From Desulfopila_A sp964446655 (GTDB lineage: Bacteria > Desulfobacterota > Desulfobulbia > Desulfobulbales > Desulfocapsaceae), in NCBI GenBank assembly GCA_964446655.1, contig CAYUPL010000011.1:18396-82395 (forward strand): a stretch of 64,000 nt of DNA, in the 5' to 3' direction. Every line of letters starts with the position of its first letter. The first letter of the stretch is position 1. Made by a program: the position numbers and the translations under genes. Shown in pieces: positions 42,247 to 51,387 of this stretch. The notes below the pieces were generated by a model, which did no database searches, was not told where the DNA came from, and saw nothing but the letters and a program-made list of their open reading frames with translations.

Positions 42247-45200
42247 TTAACCGCCATTTCTGCCGTTATGACCGTTTTTACCGTTCCATTTCTTCTTTCC
42301 CTGTATTTCAACAGGTCTCTTCCGGTAATGGAGGGCCTGATACCCCAGCAACTGCTCCACATCGTCGGAGAGTTCCCGGCAGGGACGGATGGTGAGATCT
42401 TTGAGAACGTCGATATCGACTTCGCCTTTGTTGCTGAAATGGAGGGTGAGCAGCAGGGGGCAGTTGCCATGAAAGCTATAGAGGATTTTTTTGAGAGCCT
42501 CAAGTCGCTGCCTGGTGATCTTATCCGCATCCAGCCGTATCCTGATCAGTTCGGTGAATTTCTCCCTGGCCTCGCCGAGGGGTAGAATGGTATCAGCGAT
42601 AATTTTGGCGCCGCGCTCATCTTTCTGCACCGTTCCCTGCACAATAACCGGTTCCGTTGACCTGAGAACTTCATAGCACCTGCTGTACGTATCCGGAAAG
42701 ACGACCACTTCAACTGCTTCCATGGTGTCTTCAATCGAAAGAAAGGCCATGGGGTCACCTTTCTTGCTTTTCAGCTGTTTGCAGCTCTTGATCAACCCGC
42801 CGATGCGAACGGCCTGTTCGTCGCTGCTCTCGGAGAGGTCATGGATCTCCAGATCAACTATGGTTTTGATATCGGCGATGGTATCATCGAGAGGATGCCC
42901 CGTAATATAAAAACCGACTGTTTCTTTCTCGAAGGCGAGCCGTTGCCGTTCATCCCACTCCTTGATGTCGGGCATCGTGATTGTCGCGACATCGGCGGCG
43001 GTGCCGGCAGGAGCTACCGCGAAAAGAGACATCTGACCGCTCTGCCGGTCCCGTTGGATGGCCTTGGCCTGTTCCATGGCCTTGTCTATGGTGGCCATCA
43101 GTTGTGACCGTTTGAAGCCTAAAGAATCAAAGGAACCGGATTTGATGAGACTTTCTATAACCCGTGAATTGACCCTACGTGAGTCGACCCGGCTGCAGAA
43201 ATCGCTCAAGGAGGTGTATTTGCCGCCGCCGGCGCGTTCCTCGATGATGGAATCAAGGGCCGAGCCGCCGACGTTCTTTACCGCAGCGAGTCCGAATCTG
43301 ATGCGATCATTGACGACGCTGAAATCTTTGACGCTTTCGTTGATGTCGGGAGGGAGAACTTCTATCTTATGATCCCTGCACTCGTTGATATAGCGCACGA
43401 CCTTGTCGGTATTGTTCATATCACAGGAGAGCAACGCGGTCATGAACTGAGCAGGGTAGTGAGCCTTCAGGTAAGCAGTCTGATATGAAATCAGTGCATA
43501 GGCGGCAGAGTGTGACTTGTTGAATCCATAACCGGCGAATTTGGCCATCAGGTCGAAAACATGCGCGGCCTTGTCTTCCGGAATATTGTTTTCTTTTGCT
43601 CCCGCCATAAATTTCTGGCGTTCCTGGTCCATAACCTCCGCAATCTTTTTGCCCATGGCACGTCGCAGAATATCGGCATCACCCAGAGAATAGTTTGCCA
43701 GGATGTTGGCAATTTTCATGACCTGTTCCTGGTAGACAATGACGCCATAAGTCTCTTCCAGGACGGATTTTATCTGCGGCAGCGGGTAATGTGGTGTCAT
43801 GCGACCATGCTTGGTTTCCACAAAATCGTCAACCATTCCCGAATCCAGAGGTCCGGGACGGTAGAGTGCCACCAGGGCGATGAGATCGGTGAACTGTCGT
43901 GGAGCCATTTTGACAAGGAGTTCGCGCATGCCGGAACTTTCCAGCTGAAAAACACCAAGGGCGTCTCCACGGCAGAGCAGATCATAGGTTTTGACATCAT
44001 CCATGGAAATGGCATCAATATCGAGATCTTTGCCGATATCGGCCTTGATATGCAGCAGGGTCTTGGCGATGACCGTCAATGTTTTCAGGCCGAGAAAGTC
44101 GAATTTTATAAGACCTGTCATTTCAGTATGTTTCATGTCATACTGCGTCAAGGTCTCATCCTTGCTTCCCTTGCAGGTGGGCAGATATTCCACCATTGGT
44201 TTGGGAGAGACCACCACGCCGGCGGCGTGCGTGGATGTGTGTCGGGCCAGTCCCTCAAGCGTCTGGGAGACCCGCAGCAATTCGGCTATGCGGGGGTCCC
44301 GGTCGGCGGCATCCTGCAGCTTTGGTTCCTCCTTTATTGCCTTTTCTATGGTCATCTTCAGCTGGTCGGGGATGAGCTTGGCAATTTTGTCCACTTCGCC
44401 AAAAGGGATATCCAGAGCCCGGCCGACATCACGGATTACACCTCGCGCCTTCATGGAGCCATAGGTGACGATCTGGGCCACATGTTCAGCACCGCCATAT
44501 TTTTTGCGGACATAATCGATGACCTCTCCCCGTCGATCCTGGCAGAAGTCGATATCGAAGTCCGGCATCGATTTTCGCTCTATATTGAGAAAACGCTCAA
44601 AAATCAGGCCATATGGAATCGGGTCAATATTGGTGATACGCATACAGAAGGCGGCAAGGCTTCCGGCGCCGGAGCCTCTTCCCGGGCCGACGGGAATTCC
44701 CTGGTCCTGAGCCCAGTTGATAAAATCGGCCACAATGAGAAAGTAGCCGGGAAAACCCATGGTGTTGATGACATCAATTTCCTTTTCGAGTCGCTCCGTA
44801 TAAATTGCGGCCTTTTCTGTCGAATAGGTTCCCGCCTTCTGCATTGCGGCAAAACGTTGTTTCAGCCCTTTGCGGCAGGTGGCGGTGAACATCGATTCCA
44901 GTGTTTCTCCTTCCGGTACAGGAAACCTGGGAAAATGGTAGTCATTGAAGTCGAGTTCGAGATTACATCGTTCTGCAATCTCCATGGTGGTGGCTATTGA
45001 GTCAGGACAATAGGAGAAACTCTCCTTCATGTTCCGTGGAGATTTAAAATAGAACTCGTCGGTGGCAAAACAGAAATGCTTGGGATCGGTTATGGTTTTC
45101 CCTGTCTGGATGCAGAGCAGAACTTCATGGGCATGAGCTTCTTCCCGGTTGAGGTAGTGACAGTCGTTGGTTGCCACAACTTTGATACCCAGCTCTTTAC

Positions 45201-45780
45201 CAAGCTGCATCAGACCATCGTTGACGCCGCGTTGCTCGTCTATACCGTTCTCCTGCAGCTCGAAATAGAGCCGATCACCAAAAATATCCTGCATTTCCAG
45301 AGCTTTTTGCCGGGCGCCGGCCATATCCTTCTGGCGGATGAGCCAGGGGATCCAGCCATGCAGGCAGGCGGTAAGGGCGATAACACCCTCGCTGTGCTCA
45401 GCCAGGATTTCCATGTCAATGCGCGGCTTGTAATAGAAACCTTCAAATTGGGCAATGGAAGCCAGTTTCATCAAATTCTGGTAGCCTGTTTTGTTCATTG
45501 CCAGCAGGATAAGGTGAAAGGACGTAACACCCGATACCTGTTTTTTGTCACTTCTGTGTCCTGGCGCCAGATAAAATTCGCACCCTATGATGGGTTTGAT
45601 GTTAGCTTTTTTAGCCTTTAAGTAAAATTCAAGCGCGCCATACATTGCACCGTGGTCGGTGATGGCCACACTATCCATCTCATATTCTTTACATTTAGCT
45701 AAGAGATCCGAGATTCGAATGGCTCCGTCGAGGAGACTGTATTGGGAATGGACATGAAGATGAACAAATCCTGCGCTCAT
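42247..45780 (-). CDS. dnaE: DNA polymerase III alpha subunit
   Basis: This 1177-residue replicative polymerase has an N-terminal PHP domain (about 1-280) with HLHVHSQYS, an ITDHGAM segment, GCEF, a His in FHLILL, ACLHG and a DCHY end, so most metal ligands appear intact. The polymerase domain has PDFDIDFCQDRR (catalytic Asp pair) and ALYRPGPLDSG. The internal clamp-binding motif QMSLF is at about residue 916, and an OB fold and C-terminal tau-binding region follow. It is the DnaE1 group, not PolC. The ATG begins MSAGFVHLH. The 3' end converges on the hslU operon. Confidence 0.97.
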   Translation of the reverse strand: MSAGFVHLHVHSQYSLLDGAIRISDLLAKCKEYEMDSVAITDHGAMYGALEFYLKAKKANIKPIIGCEFYLAPGHRSDKKQVSGVTSFHLILLAMNKTGYQNLMKLASIAQFEGFYYKPRIDMEILAEHSEGVIALTACLHGWIPWLIRQKDMAGARQKALEMQDIFGDRLYFELQENGIDEQRGVNDGLMQLGKELGIKVVATNDCHYLNREEAHAHEVLLCIQTGKTITDPKHFCFATDEFYFKSPRNMKESFSYCPDSIATTMEIAERCNLELDFNDYHFPRFPVPEGETLESMFTATCRKGLKQRFAAMQKAGTYSTEKAAIYTERLEKEIDVINTMGFPGYFLIVADFINWAQDQGIPVGPGRGSGAGSLAAFCMRITNIDPIPYGLIFERFLNIERKSMPDFDIDFCQDRRGEVIDYVRKKYGGAEHVAQIVTYGSMKARGVIRDVGRALDIPFGEVDKIAKLIPDQLKMTIEKAIKEEPKLQDAADRDPRIAELLRVSQTLEGLARHTSTHAAGVVVSPKPMVEYLPTCKGSKDETLTQYDMKHTEMTGLIKFDFLGLKTLTVIAKTLLHIKADIGKDLDIDAISMDDVKTYDLLCRGDALGVFQLESSGMRELLVKMAPRQFTDLIALVALYRPGPLDSGMVDDFVETKHGRMTPHYPLPQIKSVLEETYGVIVYQEQVMKIANILANYSLGDADILRRAMGKKIAEVMDQERQKFMAGAKENNIPEDKAAHVFDLMAKFAGYGFNKSHSAAYALISYQTAYLKAHYPAQFMTALLSCDMNNTDKVVRYINECRDHKIEVLPPDINESVKDFSVVNDRIRFGLAAVKNVGGSALDSIIEERAGGGKYTSLSDFCSRVDSRRVNSRVIESLIKSGSFDSLGFKRSQLMATIDKAMEQAKAIQRDRQSGQMSLFAVAPAGTAADVATITMPDIKEWDERQRLAFEKETVGFYITGHPLDDTIADIKTIVDLEIHDLSESSDEQAVRIGGLIKSCKQLKSKKGDPMAFLSIEDTMEAVEVVVFPDTYSRCYEVLRSTEPVIVQGTVQKDERGAKIIADTILPLGEAREKFTELIRIRLDADKITRQRLEALKKILYSFHGNCPLLLTLHFSNKGEVDIDVLKDLTIRPCRELSDDVEQLLGYQALHYRKRPVEIQGKKKWNGKNGHNGRNGG

Positions 45781-45984
45781 AATTGCGTACCGATAGAGAG
45801 AATATGCATGGTTGTAAGTGAGGAAGGTCGATGGTTTGCGATCATAACGGACGGTGGGAAGACGACCGTTTCTGATACAAAGGCCAACTTAGCATAGCAG
45901 AATAGTTTTTGCACCCGAAAAAGCAGAACGGCTCCCCTGCCTCCTGATGAGAAAATTCCAGGTAAAAAGAGTATTTACATGCTG

Positions 45985-46851
45985 TTATGCGATGTCGACG
46001 GAGGGTTCCCGCAGGCTGGAAAGCAGTGGTTCGCCCATGGTTGGTGCGGCAGAGCTGATGTTGAATCTTTCTTGTATTTGGGTGTAGGAAACATATTCTT
46101 CAACCCTTTCGGATGGGGTAAGAAAGGAGTCCAGTTTTGTTTTCAGGATGACGGGATTTATTTCTGAATCAATGGCGATGATGCCTTCTGTGATAATTTT
46201 CTGGAGAAGAAGTTCATGGTTGGTTCTCTCCTTCAGGTTGGCTGCAAAGGGAAGGAAAAAGAAATTGGAAAAGATCAGACCATAGAGAGTCGAGGTCAGG
46301 GCTATCGGTACGGCCTTGAGAATAACAGCGGTATCGCCGATTCCGCTGAGCATGGTGATGAGACCGACTACGGAACCGATGATGCCGAAGGTGGGGAAAT
46401 AGTCGGCGATGGTTCTGACGACACGTTCGATATCGTCCCGGCGTAATCGGAAAAAATGCATTTCCGTGTTGAGAATCTCGCGTATCTGATCGGCTCTGTA
46501 GCCATCCACAAGACAGCCAAGGGCCCGATGGAGAAACATTGTCGCGGCCTGATCCTCATCTTCCTCCAGGGAGAGAATACCTGCCATTCGAGATTTTACG
46601 GAAAGGTCTATCAGAGCCTGGACAATTTCTTTCTCGGTTGTGCGGCGATGTCGGTATGACGAACAGATTACCCGGGCGGCGATGGCAAGCTGCTGCCGGC
46701 GAAAACTCAGCAGAGCAGCGGCGGTCGTACCGCCGATGACGATGAGCAGCCCGGAGAGGTTGAAATAGAGCGACAGGTTGCCGTTAATAAAAAAACCAAA
46801 CAGAAACAGAGCGACGCAGAGGACAAGTCCAATGCTGTTTTTAAGTATCAT
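45985..46851 (-). CDS. motA: MotA-type flagellar stator protein
   Basis: This 288-residue membrane protein has hydrophobic helices near residues 5-25, 29-49, about 155-180 and about 190-215. A long cytoplasmic loop between helices 2 and 3 (about 50-150) carries conserved charged residues that interact with FliG. The TM3 TFGIIGSVVGLI and TM4 PIALTSTLYGLIFSNFFF segments are MotA/PomA hallmarks. With MotB it conducts H+ or Na+ to drive the flagellar motor. It overlaps motB by 4 bases (ATGA). No other flagellar genes are within the window. Confidence 0.93.
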   Translation of the reverse strand: MILKNSIGLVLCVALFLFGFFINGNLSLYFNLSGLLIVIGGTTAAALLSFRRQQLAIAARVICSSYRHRRTTEKEIVQALIDLSVKSRMAGILSLEEDEDQAATMFLHRALGCLVDGYRADQIREILNTEMHFFRLRRDDIERVVRTIADYFPTFGIIGSVVGLITMLSGIGDTAVILKAVPIALTSTLYGLIFSNFFFLPFAANLKERTNHELLLQKIITEGIIAIDSEINPVILKTKLDSFLTPSERVEEYVSYTQIQERFNISSAAPTMGEPLLSSLREPSVDIA

Positions 46852-47948
46852 AAGGCAGAAAAAGATAGAGTGCTGGGGGAGAGTATGGCGATATCCTGTT
46901 GTACCGGAGATCGGGAAATTACAATTTCAACACGCCGGTTTGCAGCTCTGCTTCGTTCCGAAGTATTGGGAGCGACCGGCTGATAAGAAGAGTATCCGCT
47001 GACGACGAATTGATGGGGATTCATGCCCATATCCTTGATGAGAAACGAGGCAACCGCATTGGCACGGGCCACGGAGAGTTCCCAGTTGTCGGCAAAACGT
47101 TCTGAAAAGATGGGAACATTATCGGTGTGTCCCTCAACATGAACCCTGTGCGGGGTGGAGTTGATTACCGCGGCAATCTTTTCGAGGGACTGAATTGCTT
47201 CTTGGGACAGGTCCGCCTGACCGGTCGGGAAAAGCAGATCACCGGTAAGGACGATATGGACCGCTTTGTCCGGCACCAGCTCTATTGAGGCAAAGGCGTT
47301 CAGATTAAAGGTGTCGAGGGTGTGTCTGCTCTGGGCAAAAAGTGTGTTAATGGCGCTGTTGTCGTTCTGTGTCGCGGCAATCCGGAGAGGCTGCTGCTGA
47401 ACCAAGTCTTGGTCGGCGATTGCCGGCGATGGCGCCGATTGAGCGGATCGGTCCGACACGGTCGGGGGAAAGATCGGTTCGGCGGTTGCGGGGATATCAC
47501 GGGCCAGCTCCGCCAGGGTTTTGTCAATATCGGCTTTGGAGAAAGTAGCGTCGAGGTCGACCTCCTCAAGATCCATGGGGGCAACTTTAGGAAGCGTCCC
47601 TGCGGTTATAAACGGAGCGGCAGGCTTTATCACCTTGAAAGGAAAGGAGGCTTTACCCTGTTCCTGCACCTCTATGGCCTCCACTGTTCTTCCAGCGACT
47701 ACCTCCGCTGTATCGCTGCCGAGAAAATCCTTATGAGCAGCCTGATAGACAAAGAGGGAGAGAAAAAGAATAAACATCGTCATCATCAGATCGGACCAGG
47801 CTATGGACCAGTGCGCGCTTCTGGAGGAAGAAGGCCTGATGGTCGGGTCCTCCCAATTATAGAGCGCAAACCTTCGTTCGGCACTTAAAGGGGGATGTGA
47901 CTGCCCTTGATGTCCGGCGTAGCCGGGGTGATCAGGTTCGGTCGCCAT
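46848..47948 (-). CDS. motB: MotB-type stator protein with OmpA domain
   Basis: This protein of about 366 residues is the partner of MotA. A single membrane helix (SIAWSDLMMTMFILFLSLFVY, about 50-70) carries the conserved ion-binding Asp. A long, Pro/Ala-rich periplasmic linker (about 90-220) follows, and then an OmpA-like peptidoglycan-binding domain with GHTDNVP and the LSVARANAVASFL helix. It is longer than E. coli MotB because of the linker. The start is uncertain: ATG codons at 47948, 47990, 48095 and further upstream are all in frame with no clear ribosome binding site. Confidence 0.88.
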   Translation of the reverse strand: MATEPDHPGYAGHQGQSHPPLSAERRFALYNWEDPTIRPSSSRSAHWSIAWSDLMMTMFILFLSLFVYQAAHKDFLGSDTAEVVAGRTVEAIEVQEQGKASFPFKVIKPAAPFITAGTLPKVAPMDLEEVDLDATFSKADIDKTLAELARDIPATAEPIFPPTVSDRSAQSAPSPAIADQDLVQQQPLRIAATQNDNSAINTLFAQSRHTLDTFNLNAFASIELVPDKAVHIVLTGDLLFPTGQADLSQEAIQSLEKIAAVINSTPHRVHVEGHTDNVPIFSERFADNWELSVARANAVASFLIKDMGMNPHQFVVSGYSSYQPVAPNTSERSRAANRRVEIVISRSPVQQDIAILSPSTLSFSAL

Positions 47949-48219
47949 GCGGGTCGATGTTTGGTTTTGCAGTGGGATTTTTGCAGTCATTTTTGCCGAA
48001 AGAAGTACTGGTGGAGGAGTTGCCTCGCTGGAATACTCGAGACAGCGATGTTTCTCCGGTTGTTCTTCTCTATCGGTTGACTGGTGGAACGGCATAAGAA
48101 AAAATATGCCGAATGAGAAAATTCTTTCTGGTGTTGCCTGGGTAAGGCACGAGTCCGGCGGGGCCATGGACGAGGCATGAGGGTGGTAAGAAAAGCAGCC
48201 TTGTCGTATCGGTTTTGTT

Positions 48220-49167
48220 TTAAAAAACCGGTTTATAATCAAAGAAATGGGTGGTCTCGAGTTTGCGGTAAGTGTAGGTTTCTCCGCGGGCAATGAATGA
48301 GCTGGTAATGGCGCCGTTGGGGGTAAAGCGAACACCTTCGAGAAATTCACCGTCGGTTATGCCGGTGGCTGCGATGGCAACTTCCTTGGAACTGATAAGA
48401 TCGTGGGCACGGAAAATTTTTTCGAAATCATGAATATTATGCATCATGGCTTCGTCGCGGTCGCGGTCGTTTTCGTAAAATATCTTTCCTTCAAAATAGC
48501 CGCCCAGGCAACTTATTGCCGCTGCCACCAGCACACCTTCCGGGGCAAAACCGTAACCCATGTAAATATCAGCTTTTTCACCAATTATGGCGGCCAGACA
48601 TCCGGAGATTTCACCTTCTTCAATCAGCTTGATCCTGGCGCCGCAACTTCGTACCTCTTTAATAAGCTTCTGATGTCGCGCCTGATTGAGGATGCAGACC
48701 GTGACATTGTCGGTGTATTTTCGCAAGGCCCTGGCGACACGTTTGACATTAACGATCGGCGGTTGGTTGATGTCAATGACGGCGCCGACCTTTGGTCCCA
48801 CCACGATCTTATACATACTGAGGTTGGGGACGGACTGTATCGAATCTTTCTGGGCGATGACCGCGTATGATGTGGCATTGTTACGTCCATCGGCGGCAGA
48901 GTGGTGCGCCTCGAGGGCGACAGCCATCAAATCCATTTCCGGGCCCCCTGCACCCAACCGTTCTGGGATTTTGATGGTGGCCGCTCGTTTGATGAATCGA
49001 TCGTTCACCAGGTGCCCTTGGATATCCAGCCGGTTCAGGGTTTTTATAATTGCCGCCCTGGCAGTGTTGAGAATGTCGTCTTCATTACCCTGTCCTTGAA
49101 TTCGAGCTGCGGTCAGAGCTGCTATCTCGGTGGCCCGAACTATTTCCATGCCGTAGTTTTTGTTCAT
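48220..49167 (-). CDS. glpX: Fructose-1,6-bisphosphatase, class II (GlpX)
   Basis: This 315-residue enzyme hydrolyses fructose 1,6-bisphosphate (and often sedoheptulose 1,7-bisphosphate). It matches the GlpX family: the N-terminal VRATEIAALTAARIQGQGNE helix, the GGPEMDLMAVA acidic metal segment, and the IYMGYGFAPEGVLVAAA and AATGITDGEFLEGVRF regions. It is 28 bases downstream of the class III bisphosphatase and in the same orientation. Two unrelated folds for the same reaction side by side is notable. The motB gene lies downstream. Confidence 0.94.
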   Translation of the reverse strand: MNKNYGMEIVRATEIAALTAARIQGQGNEDDILNTARAAIIKTLNRLDIQGHLVNDRFIKRAATIKIPERLGAGGPEMDLMAVALEAHHSAADGRNNATSYAVIAQKDSIQSVPNLSMYKIVVGPKVGAVIDINQPPIVNVKRVARALRKYTDNVTVCILNQARHQKLIKEVRSCGARIKLIEEGEISGCLAAIIGEKADIYMGYGFAPEGVLVAAAISCLGGYFEGKIFYENDRDRDEAMMHNIHDFEKIFRAHDLISSKEVAIAATGITDGEFLEGVRFTPNGAITSSFIARGETYTYRKLETTHFFDYKPVF

Positions 49168-49195
49168 AGGGATATGCCGGTAAAAGGTGAGCGGA

Positions 49196-51037
49196 TTATT
49201 GTAAGGAGTAGTTGCGGATAATTCTCAGGAGTTTATCTCGCTCCTTCTTGATGATCTTTCCTTCCACTGTGTCTTTCTTTTTCATGGGTTGACGAAATTC
49301 ATCAATAATCTCAATGGCCAGAGGGGCTGACTCAAGTTTTCGTTCCGCTTCTTTAATTTCATCGGGGGTCGGCAGGATGATGCCGTAGATCTGGTGAGGG
49401 GTATGTACCAGAGCGTGGCCGCGGTTGTAATATGCCGCGGCAAAGCCACCGTCGACATTTATGGCGACGCCATCTTCACTGGCCATCTGACGCCCCTTAA
49501 GGAAGTCCACCGGAGTGTGACCGTAGACCACTCGCTGCACGCCGAATTCCTGCTGCAGTTTCTTTTTGAAGGCGTCGCTCTTCAGATTCTGTTTCCAGTA
49601 GAGGGAGCGTTCCTCATGGGTCTGTTTGTCTTCAAGGAAGTAGCGTTCGAAGGTTTTCATGGCATGTTTGCCGAAAAACGGGGATTTCGGACCACACCAC
49701 AGATAGAAGAAGAGCGCCTGGTCTTTGGGATCCTGGGGAGTGTCGTCCAGGTAGTTTTTGCCGACCCGCCGTATGGTCTTCTGGATAAAGTCCAGCAGGA
49801 CTTTGCCGCGGCGGCCCTGAAATTCTTCAAAGTCACCATCCAACGTCGAGGGAACCAGGGCATGAATATTGAGTATGTTGCTGTGTATACTGTATGTTTT
49901 TCCCTGGGTGAAAAAATACTTCAGCAGTCGTTTCAGCTTTGTGTTATGCCTGAACTGATCTTCCAGATCATCGATGACAAGCTGCTCTTCTTCGGTAAGC
50001 CGGCCGGGATCATCAAGATCCAAGGTGGGAAAATAGGTGTCATTGAGCCCTGCCGTATCTCCGGAACTAAGCAACTTCGCCAGTCGGTCGAGCCAAAGGC
50101 GTGATTCCATTTCATAGTCCGGGTAGTCACGGATGGTCTGTTCTTCCAGTTTAAACTGGATAATTGCCAGGGCCTTTTCCATGGAGCGGCCCATATCCGT
50201 TTTGGCCTTGAAGTTTCCGGTGACCTTGTCCGGTGGGTAGGTTTTTGACGCAAAATCAGCCAGTTTTGAGGTGTCGAAGCGAAATCGTTCCATCAGCTCG
50301 AAATGGTCGTATCTGCTGGTTATGCGGATAGTCTCGGCAATGAGGGATTTATTACCCGAAGCGGCGCCAAGCCAGAGGATGTCATGGTTGCCGAACACAT
50401 AAGCAACCATGTCACGATAATACACGGAAGAGAGAATACGGATAATTTTATCCGGCTGCGGGCCGCGGTCGAAAATGTCGCCAAGCACGAGAATACGATC
50501 AAGCAGAACAAGGCGGATGGAATGGGACAGATGGGCGATGAGCCTTTCTGAGATGACGGTTTCCTCGAAAATGGGATCAGGCACCGGTGCGCCGGAAAGA
50601 AGTCTTTTAATAACATCGAGAAATTCCGGCAGAAAGATGTCGTCGGTGCGGTAGCGGATATTGGTCAGCTTGTAGCGGAGAATCTGGACAAAACAGAAGA
50701 TAACATCCTGTCGGTCCATCTGGATATCTTCATCCTGAAAAAAACGTTGTTTACGGATGATGGAGACCAGATGTTGGATTTTGTCCGAGCTGAAGGTATT
50801 GGGCAGTGCTTCCCGGCAGGTTTGGTAAAGCAGACCGAAGCGACCTCGCAAAATTGATTTGAATCGGTCTCCTTCACCATGCAGGTCGCTGATCCAGAGA
50901 GTAGTCGGAATGTTGCAGTTCAGGTCAATCTCCATCTGCAGGAGCTGGCTGGCCAGCTTGTCGATTTCACTTACCTGAATATCGGCATAGACGTCTTGAC
51001 TGAATGATTGTTCGGCGGCGGTTGTGTCGGCGCTCAT
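49196..51037 (-). CDS. fbp: Fructose-1,6-bisphosphatase, class III
   Basis: This 613-residue enzyme is the long, Firmicutes-type class III bisphosphatase. It is a metallophosphatase with the motifs DLHGE near residue 50, GDIFDRG near 186, GNHD near 216 and GHTP near 514. The family is best known in Bacillus and is scattered among other anaerobes, including delta-type bacteria. The fold is unrelated to GlpX (class II) next to it. A perfect 12-bp palindrome lies about 100 bases upstream of its start at 51136. Length and motifs are complete. Confidence 0.94.
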   Translation of the reverse strand: MSADTTAAEQSFSQDVYADIQVSEIDKLASQLLQMEIDLNCNIPTTLWISDLHGEGDRFKSILRGRFGLLYQTCREALPNTFSSDKIQHLVSIIRKQRFFQDEDIQMDRQDVIFCFVQILRYKLTNIRYRTDDIFLPEFLDVIKRLLSGAPVPDPIFEETVISERLIAHLSHSIRLVLLDRILVLGDIFDRGPQPDKIIRILSSVYYRDMVAYVFGNHDILWLGAASGNKSLIAETIRITSRYDHFELMERFRFDTSKLADFASKTYPPDKVTGNFKAKTDMGRSMEKALAIIQFKLEEQTIRDYPDYEMESRLWLDRLAKLLSSGDTAGLNDTYFPTLDLDDPGRLTEEEQLVIDDLEDQFRHNTKLKRLLKYFFTQGKTYSIHSNILNIHALVPSTLDGDFEEFQGRRGKVLLDFIQKTIRRVGKNYLDDTPQDPKDQALFFYLWCGPKSPFFGKHAMKTFERYFLEDKQTHEERSLYWKQNLKSDAFKKKLQQEFGVQRVVYGHTPVDFLKGRQMASEDGVAINVDGGFAAAYYNRGHALVHTPHQIYGIILPTPDEIKEAERKLESAPLAIEIIDEFRQPMKKKDTVEGKIIKKERDKLLRIIRNYSLQ

Positions 51038-51387
51038 AGGAGTTTCTTCCTATACTATTGGCAGAGTATTAAGAGTGAATTCATTATTGTATCGGCAGTC
51101 TAGCTGTTTTTTATGGAAAAGCCAGTAAAATTCACTGCAACGTTGCACGAAACGAAGAGAAGCCCGCTCTTACCTGTTACGAGCCTGTTATAACAAAAAT
51201 ACTGTATTCTTATAGAAAAATATCGCAAACAGATTGCAAAATCAAATGAAAGTGAATAACAAAGGACTACCGCCGTGTTTCCGGATAACTTATCATGGAC
51301 ATCATCACGCTGTTTTTTGTGGTAAAAGAGATGTTATTGCAGTACTAGACGGGCGGGCCTAAACGAAAAAAAATATGGAGCGATACC
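51038..51387. other. Intergenic region between divergent fbp and hydrolase genes
   Basis: These 350 bases hold no gene. They contain promoters for the divergent fbp (-) and alpha/beta hydrolase (+). A CG-centred palindrome at 51136-51147 is the only ordered element I can point to. Part of the region is AT-rich (about 51210-51260). Confidence 0.5.
51136..51147. promoter_or_regulatory. Perfect 12-bp palindrome TGCAACGTTGCA
   Basis: This CG-centred palindrome resembles operators of LacI-family regulators (the E. coli Cra site is TGAAACGTTTCA). It lies about 100 bases upstream of the class III fructose-bisphosphatase start. That position fits a sugar-phosphate-responsive regulator, though no such regulator is encoded in the window. 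Confidence 0.4.

Noticed and set aside
43561..45000. A 479-codon plus-strand frame opposite dnaE
   Set aside because: It is long, but it is a shadow of dnaE, which has PHP, polymerase and clamp-binding motifs throughout. The antisense frame has no domain.
49394..50104. A 236-codon plus-strand frame opposite fbp
   Set aside because: It is a shadow of the class III bisphosphatase, whose metallophosphatase motifs are all on the minus strand.
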